The notes beneath the pieces are model-generated. The model made no database searches and was not told the origin of the DNA. It saw nothing but the letters and a program-made list of their open reading frames with translations. Made by a program: the position numbers and the translations under genes. A DNA stretch of 64,000 nt from an uncultured Allosphingosinicella sp. (GTDB lineage Bacteria > Pseudomonadota > Alphaproteobacteria > Sphingomonadales > Sphingomonadaceae). Below, piece by piece: positions 18,840-26,764 of this stretch. Position 1 is the stretch's first letter; every line of letters starts with the position of its first letter. The DNA lies in NCBI GenBank assembly GCA_934539295.1, contig CAKTCN010000017.1, positions 1 to 64,000 on the forward strand. The letters are read 5' to 3'.

Positions 18840-20357
18840 TTGGGAGGCGGAGCAAGAGAGCCAACGCGTATACGCCGCCTGGTCATCGTCGGCGGCGGCA
18901 CGGCTGGCTGGATGGCCGCGGCCGCACTCACCACCTTCTTCGGCCGCAGGCTGGAGGTCGAGCTCGTCGAGTCCGAGGCGATCGGCATAATCGGCGTCGG
19001 AGAGGCGACGCTGCCGCACCTGCGTTTCTTCATCGAAAAGATCGGCCTTGATGAAGCCGCGTTCATGCGGGCGACGAACGCAACCTACAAGCTGGGCATT
19101 CAGTTCGTCGATTGGGGGCGGCTCGGCAACAGCTATTTCCACCCGTTCGGCGGCTTCGGCACGCCGCTTCACGCCATCCGCTTTCACCAATGCTGGCGCA
19201 AGTTCGCGCACGATCCGGGCGTTGGATCACTTCAGGCATTTTCGCTGCCGATCGGCATGGCGGCGGCGGGACGTTTCCAGGTTCCGGCAGCGGATGCGCG
19301 CCAGATCGAGTCGACCTTCGGTTATGCCTATCAGTTCGACGCGACACAGTTCGCACCCCTGCTTCGCAAGCATGCGATCGCGCGCGGCGCGCGGCGCACG
19401 GAAGGGACGGTGGCCCGTGTCTCTCTGGATGGCGAAACAGGCGACATCGACGCGCTGGTCCTTTCCGACGGCCGCGTCGTGGAGGGCGATTTCTTCATCG
19501 ATTGCTCGGGCTTTCGCGGGCTTCTGATCGGCGAGGCGCTGGGTGTCCGTTATGAGGATTGGTCCCGATGGCTGCCGTGCGACAGGGCAATGGCAGCGCC
19601 GAGCCGCGACGACCAGCCGCCGGTGCCTTATACGCGCGCCACGGCACGCGAGGCGGGCTGGCAATGGCGCATCCCGTTGCAGCACCGGACGGGCAATGGC
19701 TACGTTTATTCGAGTGCGTTCACCGACGACGATTCCGCCCGTGCTTTGCTGGAGCAGCATGTCGAGGGTGAGTTGCTGGCCGAGCCGCGCATGCTGCGAT
19801 TCACGCCAGGCAAGCGCCTTCGCACCTGGCACCGCAATTGCGTGGCGATCGGCCTTGCCGGCGGCTTTCTCGAGCCACTCGAATCGACCTCGATCTACCT
19901 CATCCAGCGAGCCATCACCGACCTCATCGACCTGGTCCCGGCAGATGTCGCCGATCCGCCCGAACGCGACCTCTACAATGCGCAGATGGATCACGAATTC
20001 CTGCGCGCGCGCGATTTCCTGATCCTCCATTACCATGCCACCGAACGCGATGACGCCGCATTGTGGAATTACGTCCGCGGCATGCCGATCCCGGACTCGC
20101 TTGCCGAGCGGATCGCACTGTTCCGTGCGCGCGGCCGGGCCGAACCGGTCACCCGCGGCGTCTTCGAGGAGCCGAGCTGGCTTTCCGTGTTCTACGGCCA
20201 GGGGATAGTAGCCGAGCGCTACGATCAGCGCGTGGACCTGTTGCCCGCAGAGCAGTTGCGGGAGGAGCTGATCGCAATGAGGCGCAAGGTCGAGGCGGCG
20301 GTGGCGGCCATGCCGCGGCACATTGACTATTTGCACGCGGCCGGGCGCGCGGCATGA
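18840..20357 (+). CDS. Flavin-dependent tryptophan halogenase family protein (halogenase 3)
   Basis: 505 aa. The start is TTG at 18840: a strong GGAGGGGAGG site ends 6 bases upstream and no ATG or GTG fits before the FAD motif VGGGTAGWM (residues about 18-26). The catalytic-type lysine is K84 (ATYKLGIQFVDW), WQWRIP satisfies WxWxIP, and EPLESTS holds the glutamate, so it looks fully competent. It is closest in motif style to halogenase 2. It is separated from the GH74 gene by about 390 bases with a minus-strand gene between, so it may be a second transcription unit. It overlaps the next gene by 4 bases (ATGA). Confidence 0.86.
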   Translation: MGGGAREPTRIRRLVIVGGGTAGWMAAAALTTFFGRRLEVELVESEAIGIIGVGEATLPHLRFFIEKIGLDEAAFMRATNATYKLGIQFVDWGRLGNSYFHPFGGFGTPLHAIRFHQCWRKFAHDPGVGSLQAFSLPIGMAAAGRFQVPAADARQIESTFGYAYQFDATQFAPLLRKHAIARGARRTEGTVARVSLDGETGDIDALVLSDGRVVEGDFFIDCSGFRGLLIGEALGVRYEDWSRWLPCDRAMAAPSRDDQPPVPYTRATAREAGWQWRIPLQHRTGNGYVYSSAFTDDDSARALLEQHVEGELLAEPRMLRFTPGKRLRTWHRNCVAIGLAGGFLEPLESTSIYLIQRAITDLIDLVPADVADPPERDLYNAQMDHEFLRARDFLILHYHATERDDAALWNYVRGMPIPDSLAERIALFRARGRAEPVTRGVFEEPSWLSVFYGQGIVAERYDQRVDLLPAEQLREELIAMRRKVEAAVAAMPRHIDYLHAAGRAA

Positions 20358-21754
20358 CGACGCAGCCCCCCGACGATCCCATCCGCAGTATCGCAGTCGT
20401 CGGCGACGGATTGGAAGCCGCCGTCGCCGCTGCGTTCCTGGCAAGCGCGCTCGATCCGCGCGCCGTACGCATCCTTTTGCTCGACAGCGCCGTACGCCCT
20501 CGCCGCGAATGTGGAACGGATTGGAGCTACGCCCATATCCCGCCGCGGGCCATGCCGTTCCTGGAGGCACTCGGCATGACTCCCCGAACGCTGATCGCCC
20601 ATGCGAGCGGCGGCTTCTCGCTGGGCACCCTGTTGTGCGGATTGCCGGGAGGCAGGACGGGGCGGATCCCGTTCGGCCCGGTAGGGCAGAACTGGCTCGG
20701 CTGCCCCTCTCATCTCTATTGGTCGCGAGCGGCGGGGCAGGGCGCGGTGCCCGCCTATGCAGATCTCTCGATCGCCGGGCAGGCGATGCGCCTCGGTCGC
20801 TTCGCACCAGAAGGATCGGGCTCATTGGCGCGCGAGGGCGATTACCGCACCGGCATGACGTGCGACCCGCCCGCCTTGGCCGGTTTGCTGGTCGCAAAGG
20901 CGATCGCGGCAGGTGTTGTCCGGTCTTCGCCGCTGCACGAGGCGCTCCGCGTCGGCGATCGGCTGGACGGCATCCGCACGGTCGATGGCAATCGCGTCGA
21001 AGCCGATCTGTATGTCGATTGCACCGGCGGCGATGCGCGCTTCGAATTTACGGCGTCGGACCATGCCGAAACTGCGGAGCGTATCGAGGCGCCGGATCGC
21101 CCCTTCGCCACCGCGGAAATGGACGCGCAGGGTTGGTCCATCCGGACGCCGCTATCGCCGGGCCGGACGCTCGAGCGACGGGTTTCGTCGGCAACTAGAC
21201 CGCACCTCCTGGCCGAGCCGTGGCGAGGAAACGTGCTTGCGATAGGCCGCGCCGCCTTCGCCTTTCCGGTGACACCTGCACTTGAGTGGCTGTTGCTGCA
21301 GGAGCAGCTCGAGGCGCTGGTCGATCTGCTCCCGGGCGCCGACTGCCTGCCTGCGGAAACCGCCCGCTACAATGCTCAGGTGCGCGAGGTCGCCGCCCAG
21401 GCGAGCGACGCCGCCGCCATATTGTCGGCGCTGCGCTCGAAAGACATCCTGCTCGCGCTGGAGGATGAATCACCCTCGGCAGTGCTGCGCGTCCGCTTGT
21501 TCGCGGAGCGTGGACGCGTGACAAGCGAGCACCAGGACGTCATGCGCTCGGCCGAATGGGCGACTTTGCTGCTGGCCTGCGGGCTGATGCCGGCGCGAGA
21601 CGACATCTTCGCCGAACAGGTTCCGCTTTCCAGGCTCACACCGGTCTTGCAAGATCTTGCCCGCCGCGCAGAAGCCGCCGCCCTCCGGCTGCCGACTTAC
21701 TCCCATTTCATTGCGAAGTTGACCGAGCAGATCCACAGCGGTCTGCGAAGCTGA
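20354..21754 (+). CDS. Diverged halogenase-fold protein lacking both catalytic residues (halogenase 4)
   Basis: 466 aa, translationally coupled to halogenase 3. It can be aligned along halogenases 2 and 3 without gaps in key blocks: LGMTPRTLIAHASGGFSLG against LGIDEDEFIRSTQATFKLG puts Ser89 where the catalytic Lys stands; FPVTPALEW against IEPLESTSI puts Pro308 where the catalytic Glu stands. WxWxIP is also gone (GWSIRTPL). The Rossmann motif is VVGDGLEA rather than GGGTAGW, so FAD binding is possible but altered; ADLYVDCTGGDARF is kept. The frame is intact and base use is like its neighbours, so this looks like an adapted non-halogenating partner rather than a pseudogene. Its function is unknown. 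Confidence 0.72.
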   Translation: MTTQPPDDPIRSIAVVGDGLEAAVAAAFLASALDPRAVRILLLDSAVRPRRECGTDWSYAHIPPRAMPFLEALGMTPRTLIAHASGGFSLGTLLCGLPGGRTGRIPFGPVGQNWLGCPSHLYWSRAAGQGAVPAYADLSIAGQAMRLGRFAPEGSGSLAREGDYRTGMTCDPPALAGLLVAKAIAAGVVRSSPLHEALRVGDRLDGIRTVDGNRVEADLYVDCTGGDARFEFTASDHAETAERIEAPDRPFATAEMDAQGWSIRTPLSPGRTLERRVSSATRPHLLAEPWRGNVLAIGRAAFAFPVTPALEWLLLQEQLEALVDLLPGADCLPAETARYNAQVREVAAQASDAAAILSALRSKDILLALEDESPSAVLRVRLFAERGRVTSEHQDVMRSAEWATLLLACGLMPARDDIFAEQVPLSRLTPVLQDLARRAEAAALRLPTYSHFIAKLTEQIHSGLRS

Positions 21755-21862
21755 CACCTGCCCGGCAAGACAGTGTGCGGCCTGTAAGGCGGAGCGAGCT
21801 TGACGAACCCGTCTGCCTGACGAACATCGATAAACGAAAACAAAAGTTCAATTGGAGGCGGA

Positions 21863-22678
21863 ATGCGCCTTCACCATTCCATGCGCATCGGCGCGCTTCC
21901 GCCCGGCCGCTGGCGGGCGCCGGCCGCTCGAACCGCGAATGGGAGGGGCAATCCGCTCATCCGGCCGTTGATGGTCGTCGCGGCGCTGCTGGTGCCGACT
22001 GGGTTGAGCGGAAGACGCGGCCTGCGCAGCCGCAACCAATCGACAGCCGCGCAACGCACGAAACGCGCAACCTGTTCATCAACATGCTCCAAGCGCCACG
22101 CGACCGGATCATGTTCGGCCACCAGAATACGCTCGCTTATGGCTACACCTGGCGCGGCGAGCAGAACCGATCCGACGTGAAGGACGTGGCCGGCGCTTTC
22201 CTGCCGTCTACGGCCTCGACATTGCCGACCTCTTCACACGCGGCAATCCGGACCTGCCGAGCCGTGAAGGCGCTGCCAGGCTCCGCCGCTACGTACTTGA
22301 GGCGCGCAGGCGGGGCGGTGTCACAAGCTTCAGCTGGCACATGCCCAATCCCGTCAACGACACGGACAGCTGGAATGTCGAGCAGGCGGTCTCGCATATC
22401 GTGCCCGGCGGCAAGCTCCACGAACACTATAAGGCGAAGCTGGATGTCCTCGCTGCCTTCTTCCACAGCCTGAAGCGGGAGGATGGAACGCCTATTCCGG
22501 TCTGGTTCCGGCCCTTCCATGAACAGACCGGTGCCTGGTTCTGTGGGGTAAGGGCAACACATCGGCGGCCGATTACGTGAGGCTGTGGCGTTTCACCGTG
22601 CAATATCTGCGCGACTAAAAGGGCGTCCACAACTTGCTCTGGGCCTATTCGGCCGACGTGTACGCGGCACCGCGCTGA
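21863..22678 (+). pseudogene. Broken GH26 beta-mannanase
   Basis: A good ribosome site (TTGGAGGCGGA) precedes an ATG at 21863, but the product is split over frames. Recognisable GH26 pieces are ETRNLFINMLQAPRDRIMFG and HQNTLAYGYTWRGEQNRSDV (about 22050-22200), then in another frame PAVYGLDIADLFTRGNPDLP and SFSWHMPNPVNDTDSWN through PVWFRPFHEQTGAWF (about 22200-22543). After another frame change come KGNTSAADYVRLWRF, a stop codon at LRD*KGV, and NLLWAYSADVY, where homology ends. At least two internal frameshifts, one nonsense codon and loss of the C-terminal third with the nucleophile Glu make it dead. The HE of RPFHEQTGAW is the former acid/base. It implies a former beta-mannan pathway. Confidence 0.8.
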
Positions 22679-22726
22679 GGATCAGGCTCGGCCGACGTGT
22701 ACGCGGCACCGCGCTGAGGATCAGGC
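22649..22726. repeat. 39-bp tandem duplication at the GH26 remnant / ROK kinase boundary
   Basis: The 39 bases from 22649 (starting TCGGCCGACGTG) are repeated exactly at 22688-22726. The unit spans the last recognisable GH26 codons and, on the other strand, the stop codon of the ROK kinase (22721-22723), which lies in the second copy. It looks like a replication-slippage or junction duplication at the broken mannanase end. Confidence 0.9.
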
Positions 22727-23659
22727 GCTGCTCGCCTGATCGGCACCCCCCGCCGCCAGTGCAATGGGGCCAAGCGGCCCGGCCTGCGTGCCGAGCTCTG
22801 GCGCGATCACGATCGCGTGGTCCGGCAACTGCATATAGCCGTTGATACTGGCGCGAAGCATCGGCTCCAGCATTCCAAACAGGTGCGGTTGCCGTGCGAT
22901 CACGCCCCCGCCGATCGCGATCCGGGCAGGACCCGTGGTGACGACCAGCGCATGGCAAAGGCACGTCAGTGCCTGTGCGACGCGCTTCCACACCGGATGA
23001 TCGGGGCCGATGTCCGAGATGTGCACGCTCCTGAGGGCCGCCTCTATGCCGGGCCCGGAGGCGAGGCCTTCCACGCAGTCCGTATGGAAGCGGCATCCGC
23101 TCGGCGCGTCGTCACCGATCACGCGTGGCACCCGGATGTGGCCCATCTCGCTGTGGGCAATGCCGCGGCTCGGCTTGCCATGCACGATCAGGCCTACGCC
23201 CACGCCGGTGCCGACCGTCACATATGCGAAATCGGCAAGGCCGCGTCCGCTGCCCCACCGCATCTCGGCCATGGCCGCGCCGTTGACGTCCGTGTCGAAG
23301 GCCATCGGTACAGGAAAGGCGCGCGAGAGGCGGATGCCCACATCCGTCATGGACCAGCCTGGTTTGTTCGTCGTGAGGATGAAACCGAAGGTCGGCGAGC
23401 CCGGGTCGAGATCCACTGGGCCGAAGCTGGCGATGCCAATGGCCGCGAACCCGTGTGACTGCCACCAGCTATCGAGCGTGGCAGCGATCGTATTCAGCGT
23501 CTCGTCCGGGTTCGTCGTGTCGATTGTGCGCTGGACGAGAATGTCGCCAGTGCTGCTGGCGAGCGTGCAGATGCACTTGGTGCCGCCTAGCTCCACGCCG
23601 GCCAGTAGCTGCTCGCGCTCACCCGCGTGCGCTTCCGTCTGTTCGAACGCGAAATTCAT
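22721..23659 (-). CDS. ROK family sugar kinase, fructokinase/mannokinase type
   Basis: 312 aa from the ATG at 23657-23659. The N-terminal ATP-binding motif is GVELGGTKC (near residue 21), with TDVNGAAMAE carrying the catalytic-type Asp, TVGTGVGVGLIV, and the zinc-site block HSEMGH plus CRFHTDCVEGLASGPG. That CxFHxDCxEGLASGP form resembles fructokinases such as GmuE of the Bacillus glucomannan operon more than glucokinases. It faces the broken GH26 mannanase and probably served mannan-derived sugars after their isomerisation. The frame is intact and the product may still be made. The assignment of sugar is an inference. Confidence 0.82.
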   Translation of the reverse strand: MNFAFEQTEAHAGEREQLLAGVELGGTKCICTLASSTGDILVQRTIDTTNPDETLNTIAATLDSWWQSHGFAAIGIASFGPVDLDPGSPTFGFILTTNKPGWSMTDVGIRLSRAFPVPMAFDTDVNGAAMAEMRWGSGRGLADFAYVTVGTGVGVGLIVHGKPSRGIAHSEMGHIRVPRVIGDDAPSGCRFHTDCVEGLASGPGIEAALRSVHISDIGPDHPVWKRVAQALTCLCHALVVTTGPARIAIGGGVIARQPHLFGMLEPMLRASINGYMQLPDHAIVIAPELGTQAGPLGPIALAAGGADQASSA

Positions 23660-23833
23660 GAAGCCTGGACCCTGAAGCGGCGGAGCGGCGGCGGATACGC
23701 GCCGATGGATTTCACGTATAGTCCTCTCACCCCGCCGCGCGGCCTTTCCGTTCAACGAACGGGACCAGGAGGGAACCCGTCCCGTCGTCTGCAAACATGG
23801 TCCGGCGAGCGGCGATCGCCACCCGCCGTTCCG

Positions 23834-24555
23834 CTAAAAGGACAGCCGCGTCGTGATCGAGAAGCGCCGGTCGTTTATGAAGGCCGCACGCTTGGAACGG
23901 ACTATTTCCCCATTCCCGTCCTCGTAGAGCGCGAAGCTTGTGCGGGTGACCTCGTTCAGCAGGTTGGATGCCTGCACGCCGATCTTGAACGTGTCGTTGA
24001 CTGAATAGAAGATCGACCCGTCCAGCTGGCCCGATGCTTCCGAAAAGACCGAAAAGAAGGGGAAGCAGCAATCGCGAGCGTTGATCAGATAGTCGGAGCG
24101 CCAGCTATAGGCGAGGCGCTTGTAAAGCCCGCCGCGGTCGTAGAAGGCCGCCACGTTCGCGTTATGCTTCGACAATCGGGTGAGCGGCAGGTTGTCGTAC
24201 AAATTGTCCACCTCGCCCGGCGGGCGCGACCCGTCCCCCGCGCCGTTCGTCGCCGTGCCGTTCGGCACGCTGCCCGGATCGATGTAGGTGTAGGTCGCCT
24301 GCAGGCCCAAGCCGCCGAGCAGTCCCGGCAGGAAGTCGTAGGTCTGCTGATAGGCAAGCTCGAAGCCCTTGATGTTAGCGGTGCCTGACCTGTTCACGGG
24401 GCCGTTCAGTACGACGGGGAAGGTTTCCCCATTGTTGGTGATGTCGATCACCCCGACCCCGTTCAGGTCGATATAGTTTTCGAGCCTCTTGTAGAACAAG
24501 GGGCGGTGAGCGAGCCGACGCGGCTGAAATACCATTCGCCCGTAAGATCGAACTG
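23834..24555 (-). pseudogene. C-terminal remnant of a TonB-dependent receptor
   Basis: Minus-strand reading gives the last third of a TonB-receptor barrel: LFYKRLENYIDLNGVGV, YTYIDPGSVPNG, LSKHNANVAAFYDRGG, AYSWRSDYL, SNLLNEVTRTSF and the barrel end FSITTRLSF. Upstream, homology continues in a shifted frame (SQFDLTGEWYFSRVGSLTA), so there is a frameshift near 24508, and it stops at about 24555. The plug and most of the barrel are missing. The residual sequence is of the same type as the receptor at 2041 and probably belonged to the mannan pathway of the GH26/ROK remnants. Confidence 0.8.
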
Positions 24556-24556
24556 G

Positions 24557-25114
24557 CTGGCGCGCTTCCTGAATGCCGGCTCGCCCCCGGTTTATGTCGG
24601 CTTCGGAAGTATGATCCGTGAAGACCCGACCCGCTGCGCTCGCGAAGCGGTCTACTCTCTGAAAGCGATAGGACAGCGCGGCATTCTTTCGATCGGTTGC
24701 AGTGGGCCGATTTTCCCCGATGTGCCCGTGCATGTTCATGTCGTTCGCGAAGCGCCTCACGATTGGCTCTTTCCGCGTTGCGCGGACGTGGTTCACCAAC
24801 GGTGGTGCGGACCCCCCCATGAAGGCCTGCGCTGGGCAAGACCCACGCTCGTCTCGACCGTGCTGGGCGATCAGCATTTCTGGGGACGCAAGGTGGCGGA
24901 AGCCGGTGCAGGCCCCAATGTTCTGCCGGAAAAGCATTTCCGTGGCGATCGGCTGGCAGATGCCCTGCACGTCCTCGTCAACGGTAAGTTCGGCGCATCG
25001 GCCCGGCGGATCGCCGACCACATGCAAAAAGAGCCGGGAGCAGAAGGAGCTGCAATAGTGGGCGAGCGCTTGACGGTTAAGGCTCGCCGGCAAACGGCAC
25101 GGGCGAGCCTGTGA
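24557..25114 (+). pseudogene. C-terminal remnant of a family 1 UDP-glycosyltransferase
   Basis: From LARFLNAGSPPVYVGFGSM onward the frame matches the C-terminal nucleotide-sugar half of GT1 enzymes (sterol/macrolide glucosyltransferase type): DVPVHVHVVREAPHDWLFP, HEGLRWARPTLVSTVLGDQ and KVAEAGAGP. Where the family has HHGGAGTTHEG this sequence reads HQRWCGPPHEG, best explained by one inserted base and one later lost base, which destroys the donor-binding glycines. The acceptor half is missing; homology begins exactly where the opposing TonB-receptor remnant ends, so a deletion joined them. No start codon or ribosome site of its own is evident. Confidence 0.75.
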
Positions 25115-25172
25115 ACTCTCGTCGGAACCCGTTTGTGATCGTCGGTCGCATTCTTCGGTTTAGCATCCTAGG

Positions 25173-25478
25173 ATGGCGAGCATGCCGAGAAGCAAGCTGA
25201 ACCCCCGGGTGTTCTGGGGCGCATCCGCCGTTATCGCAGCCATGCTGTTGAGCACGCTCGCCGCGCCCGGAGCTTCCGCCGCGCAGAACTGGGCGATCGG
25301 CACCTTCGGCTGGCTCTATGTCGCCTCGGTCGCTGCCTTTCTGGTCCTCGTGCTCGCGCTCGGCTTCGGGCCGGCGGGCAAGCTGCGCCTGGGGCCCGAC
25401 GATGCCGAGCCCGACTTCCCCTACGTGTCGTGGCTGGCGATGCTGTTCGCCGCCGGCATGGGCATCGCCCGGCGATAG
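25173..25478 (+). pseudogene. N-terminal fragment of a BCCT (betaine/choline/carnitine) transporter
   Basis: 101 codons. NPRVFWGASAVIAAMLLST is the first membrane helix, QNWAIGTFGWLYVASVAAF the second, and RLGPDDAEPDFPYVSWLAML then FAAGMGI reproduces the conserved BCCT stretch up to the start of helix 3. The frame ends immediately after GMGI with ARR and a stop, whereas family members are over 500 residues. Nothing of the remaining transporter is visible before the nusG terminator. It is a truncated relic. Confidence 0.8.
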
Positions 25479-25572
25479 TGAGTGGTGATCGAGATCAGCG
25501 GCCGACTGCGGCAACCCGCCTCAGCGGAAGCGTTGGACAATCGGCAGCCGTGTGGGCGTTTGCTAGCTACAA

Positions 25573-25602
25573 ACGACAAGGCCGGAGCTTTCGCCCCGGC
25601 CT
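25573..25602 (-). terminator. nusG: Probable rho-independent terminator of secE-nusG
   Basis: On the minus strand AGGCCGGGGC, a GAAA loop and GCTCCGGCCT make a 10-bp stem with one G-T pair, followed by a modest T-rich stretch (TGTCGTTTG). It lies about 30 bases after the nusG stop codon. Confidence 0.6.
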
Positions 25603-25629
25603 CCAACTTCGTCTGTCAGCAAGCAGGGC

Positions 25630-26169
25630 TTACTTCGACAATTCCACCTGCTCGAACTCCAATTCGACCGGCGTTGCGCGGCCGAAGATGGACACGCCGA
25701 CCTTCACGCGGCCGCGATCGAAGTCGAGCTCCTCGACGATGCCATTGAAGCTTGCGAACGGGCCTTCCAGCACCTTGACGCTGTCGCCGATCTCGTAATC
25801 GACGCTGACCTTGGTCTTGGGCGCGGCCTGAGCTGCTTCTTCCTTGGTGTTGAGGATGCGCGCTGCCTCGGCCTCGCTGATCGCCTGCGGCTTGCCGCTG
25901 GAGCCCAGGAATCCGGTTACCTTGGGCGTGTTCTTGACCAGGTGATAGACGTCATCGTTCATCGCCAGCTTGGCAAGCACATAGCCGGGGAAGAACTTGC
26001 GGTCGGACGTCACCTTCTTGCCGCGACGAACCTCCGTCACCTTCTCGGTCGGGACCTCGACAGCCTCGACTAGGCTTTCAAGGCCCATGCGCGTGGCTTC
26101 CGCCAGGATCGACTCGCGGACCTTGTTCTCGAAGCCCGAATAAGCGTGGATGATGTACCAGCGGGACAT
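25630..26169 (-). CDS. nusG: Transcription termination/antitermination factor NusG
   Basis: 179 aa from the ATG at 26167-26169 (MSRWYIIHAYSGFENKVRES). The NGN domain occupies residues 1-120 (RRGKKVTSDRKFFPGYVLAK), an Ala/Lys-rich linker follows, and the KOW domain is at the C-terminus (IGDSVKVLEGPFASFNGIVE). NusG binds RNA polymerase to raise processivity and couples it to Rho and the ribosome. It follows secE and tRNA-Trp as in most proteobacteria. The usual next genes, rplK and rplA, are not found downstream; decayed accessory DNA takes their place. Confidence 0.97.
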   Translation of the reverse strand: MSRWYIIHAYSGFENKVRESILAEATRMGLESLVEAVEVPTEKVTEVRRGKKVTSDRKFFPGYVLAKLAMNDDVYHLVKNTPKVTGFLGSSGKPQAISEAEAARILNTKEEAAQAAPKTKVSVDYEIGDSVKVLEGPFASFNGIVEELDFDRGRVKVGVSIFGRATPVELEFEQVELSK

Positions 26170-26192
26170 GTGCGTCTCTTGTTCCTTTGGGC

Positions 26193-26390
26193 TTAGCCGA
26201 GCAGGCCGAGCAGGGCCTGCACGATCGCGCTGAACGCGCTGTCGACCGCGAAGAAGAAGATGGCAAGCACGGTGGTGAGGATCACGACCATAATGCCTGT
26301 GGTGACCGTCTCCTTGCGGGTCGGCCACACGATCTTGGCGGCTTCCACCTTCACCTGGTTGATGAACGTGCCGGGACTGACCTTTGCCAC
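26193..26390 (-). CDS. secE: Preprotein translocase subunit SecE
   Basis: 65 aa with a GTG start (VAKVSPGTFINQVKVEAAKI). The conserved amphipathic helix and hinge, KIVWPTRKET, precede a single membrane helix (TTGIMVVILTTVLAIFFFAV). This is the short single-helix SecE usual in alphaproteobacteria; it clamps SecY in the inner membrane. An AGGAAG ribosome site lies upstream of the GTG, and the reading frame extends further upstream only into non-conserved sequence. Confidence 0.95.
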   Translation of the reverse strand: MAKVSPGTFINQVKVEAAKIVWPTRKETVTTGIMVVILTTVLAIFFFAVDSAFSAIVQALLGLLG

Positions 26391-26631
26391 TTCGCGTCTT
26401 CCTGTTGCTCCGGACAGCCGCCCAGGACCGGAGGGCCGGTCAGCCGGGAGTTGCCGATGTATGCGAGTGATGGGAGATAGCATCGTGGAGCGGGAAAGCA
26501 AGTCGGTGCTTCGGGACAGTCAGAGCGCCGGCGCCCTTTGCGCAACGTCCGACCAGTCACTCTGCTAGCAAAGCTGCCGCTTGTCGCCGCAACATCGCAG
26601 TGCCGCATCTTGCTGCACTGCTCGCGCTGGC

Positions 26632-26707
26632 TGGCAGGAGTGGAGGGGCTCGAACCCACGACCCTCGGTTTTGGAGACCGATGCTCTACCAGCTGAGCTA
26701 CACTCCT
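26632..26707 (-). tRNA. tRNA-Trp (anticodon CCA)
   Basis: The minus strand folds as a standard cloverleaf: acceptor AGGAGTG paired with CACTCCT, D-arm with AGCTCAGCTGGTAGAGC, anticodon loop TCTCCAAAA giving CCA, and T-arm GGGTTCGAGCCC. The 3' CCA is encoded (26632-26634) after discriminator G. It sits before secE-nusG, the usual position for tRNA-Trp. Confidence 0.97.
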
Positions 26708-26764
26708 AGCGCCGGTTCGCGTCCCTTAACGGGGTGATCCGACCGGTGCAAGCCGGATTGCGGA

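Noticed and set aside
5246..21754. Halogenases as part of a secondary-metabolite gene cluster
   Set aside because: No NRPS, PKS, prenyltransferase or tryptophan-modifying genes; all neighbours are glycoside hydrolases and a TonB receptor.
21556..22473. A 305-codon plus-strand protein continuing from the halogenase 4 end
   Set aside because: Its first part is an out-of-frame shadow of halogenase 4 and only a middle piece matches GH26, so it is not a real gene.
22649..22726. Possible CRISPR array
   Set aside because: Only two directly abutting copies with no spacers; it is a simple tandem duplication.
26632..26707. tRNA-Trp as the integration site of the accessory region
   Set aside because: The tRNA lies on the far side of secE-nusG, and I see no duplicated tRNA end or integrase near the remnants.
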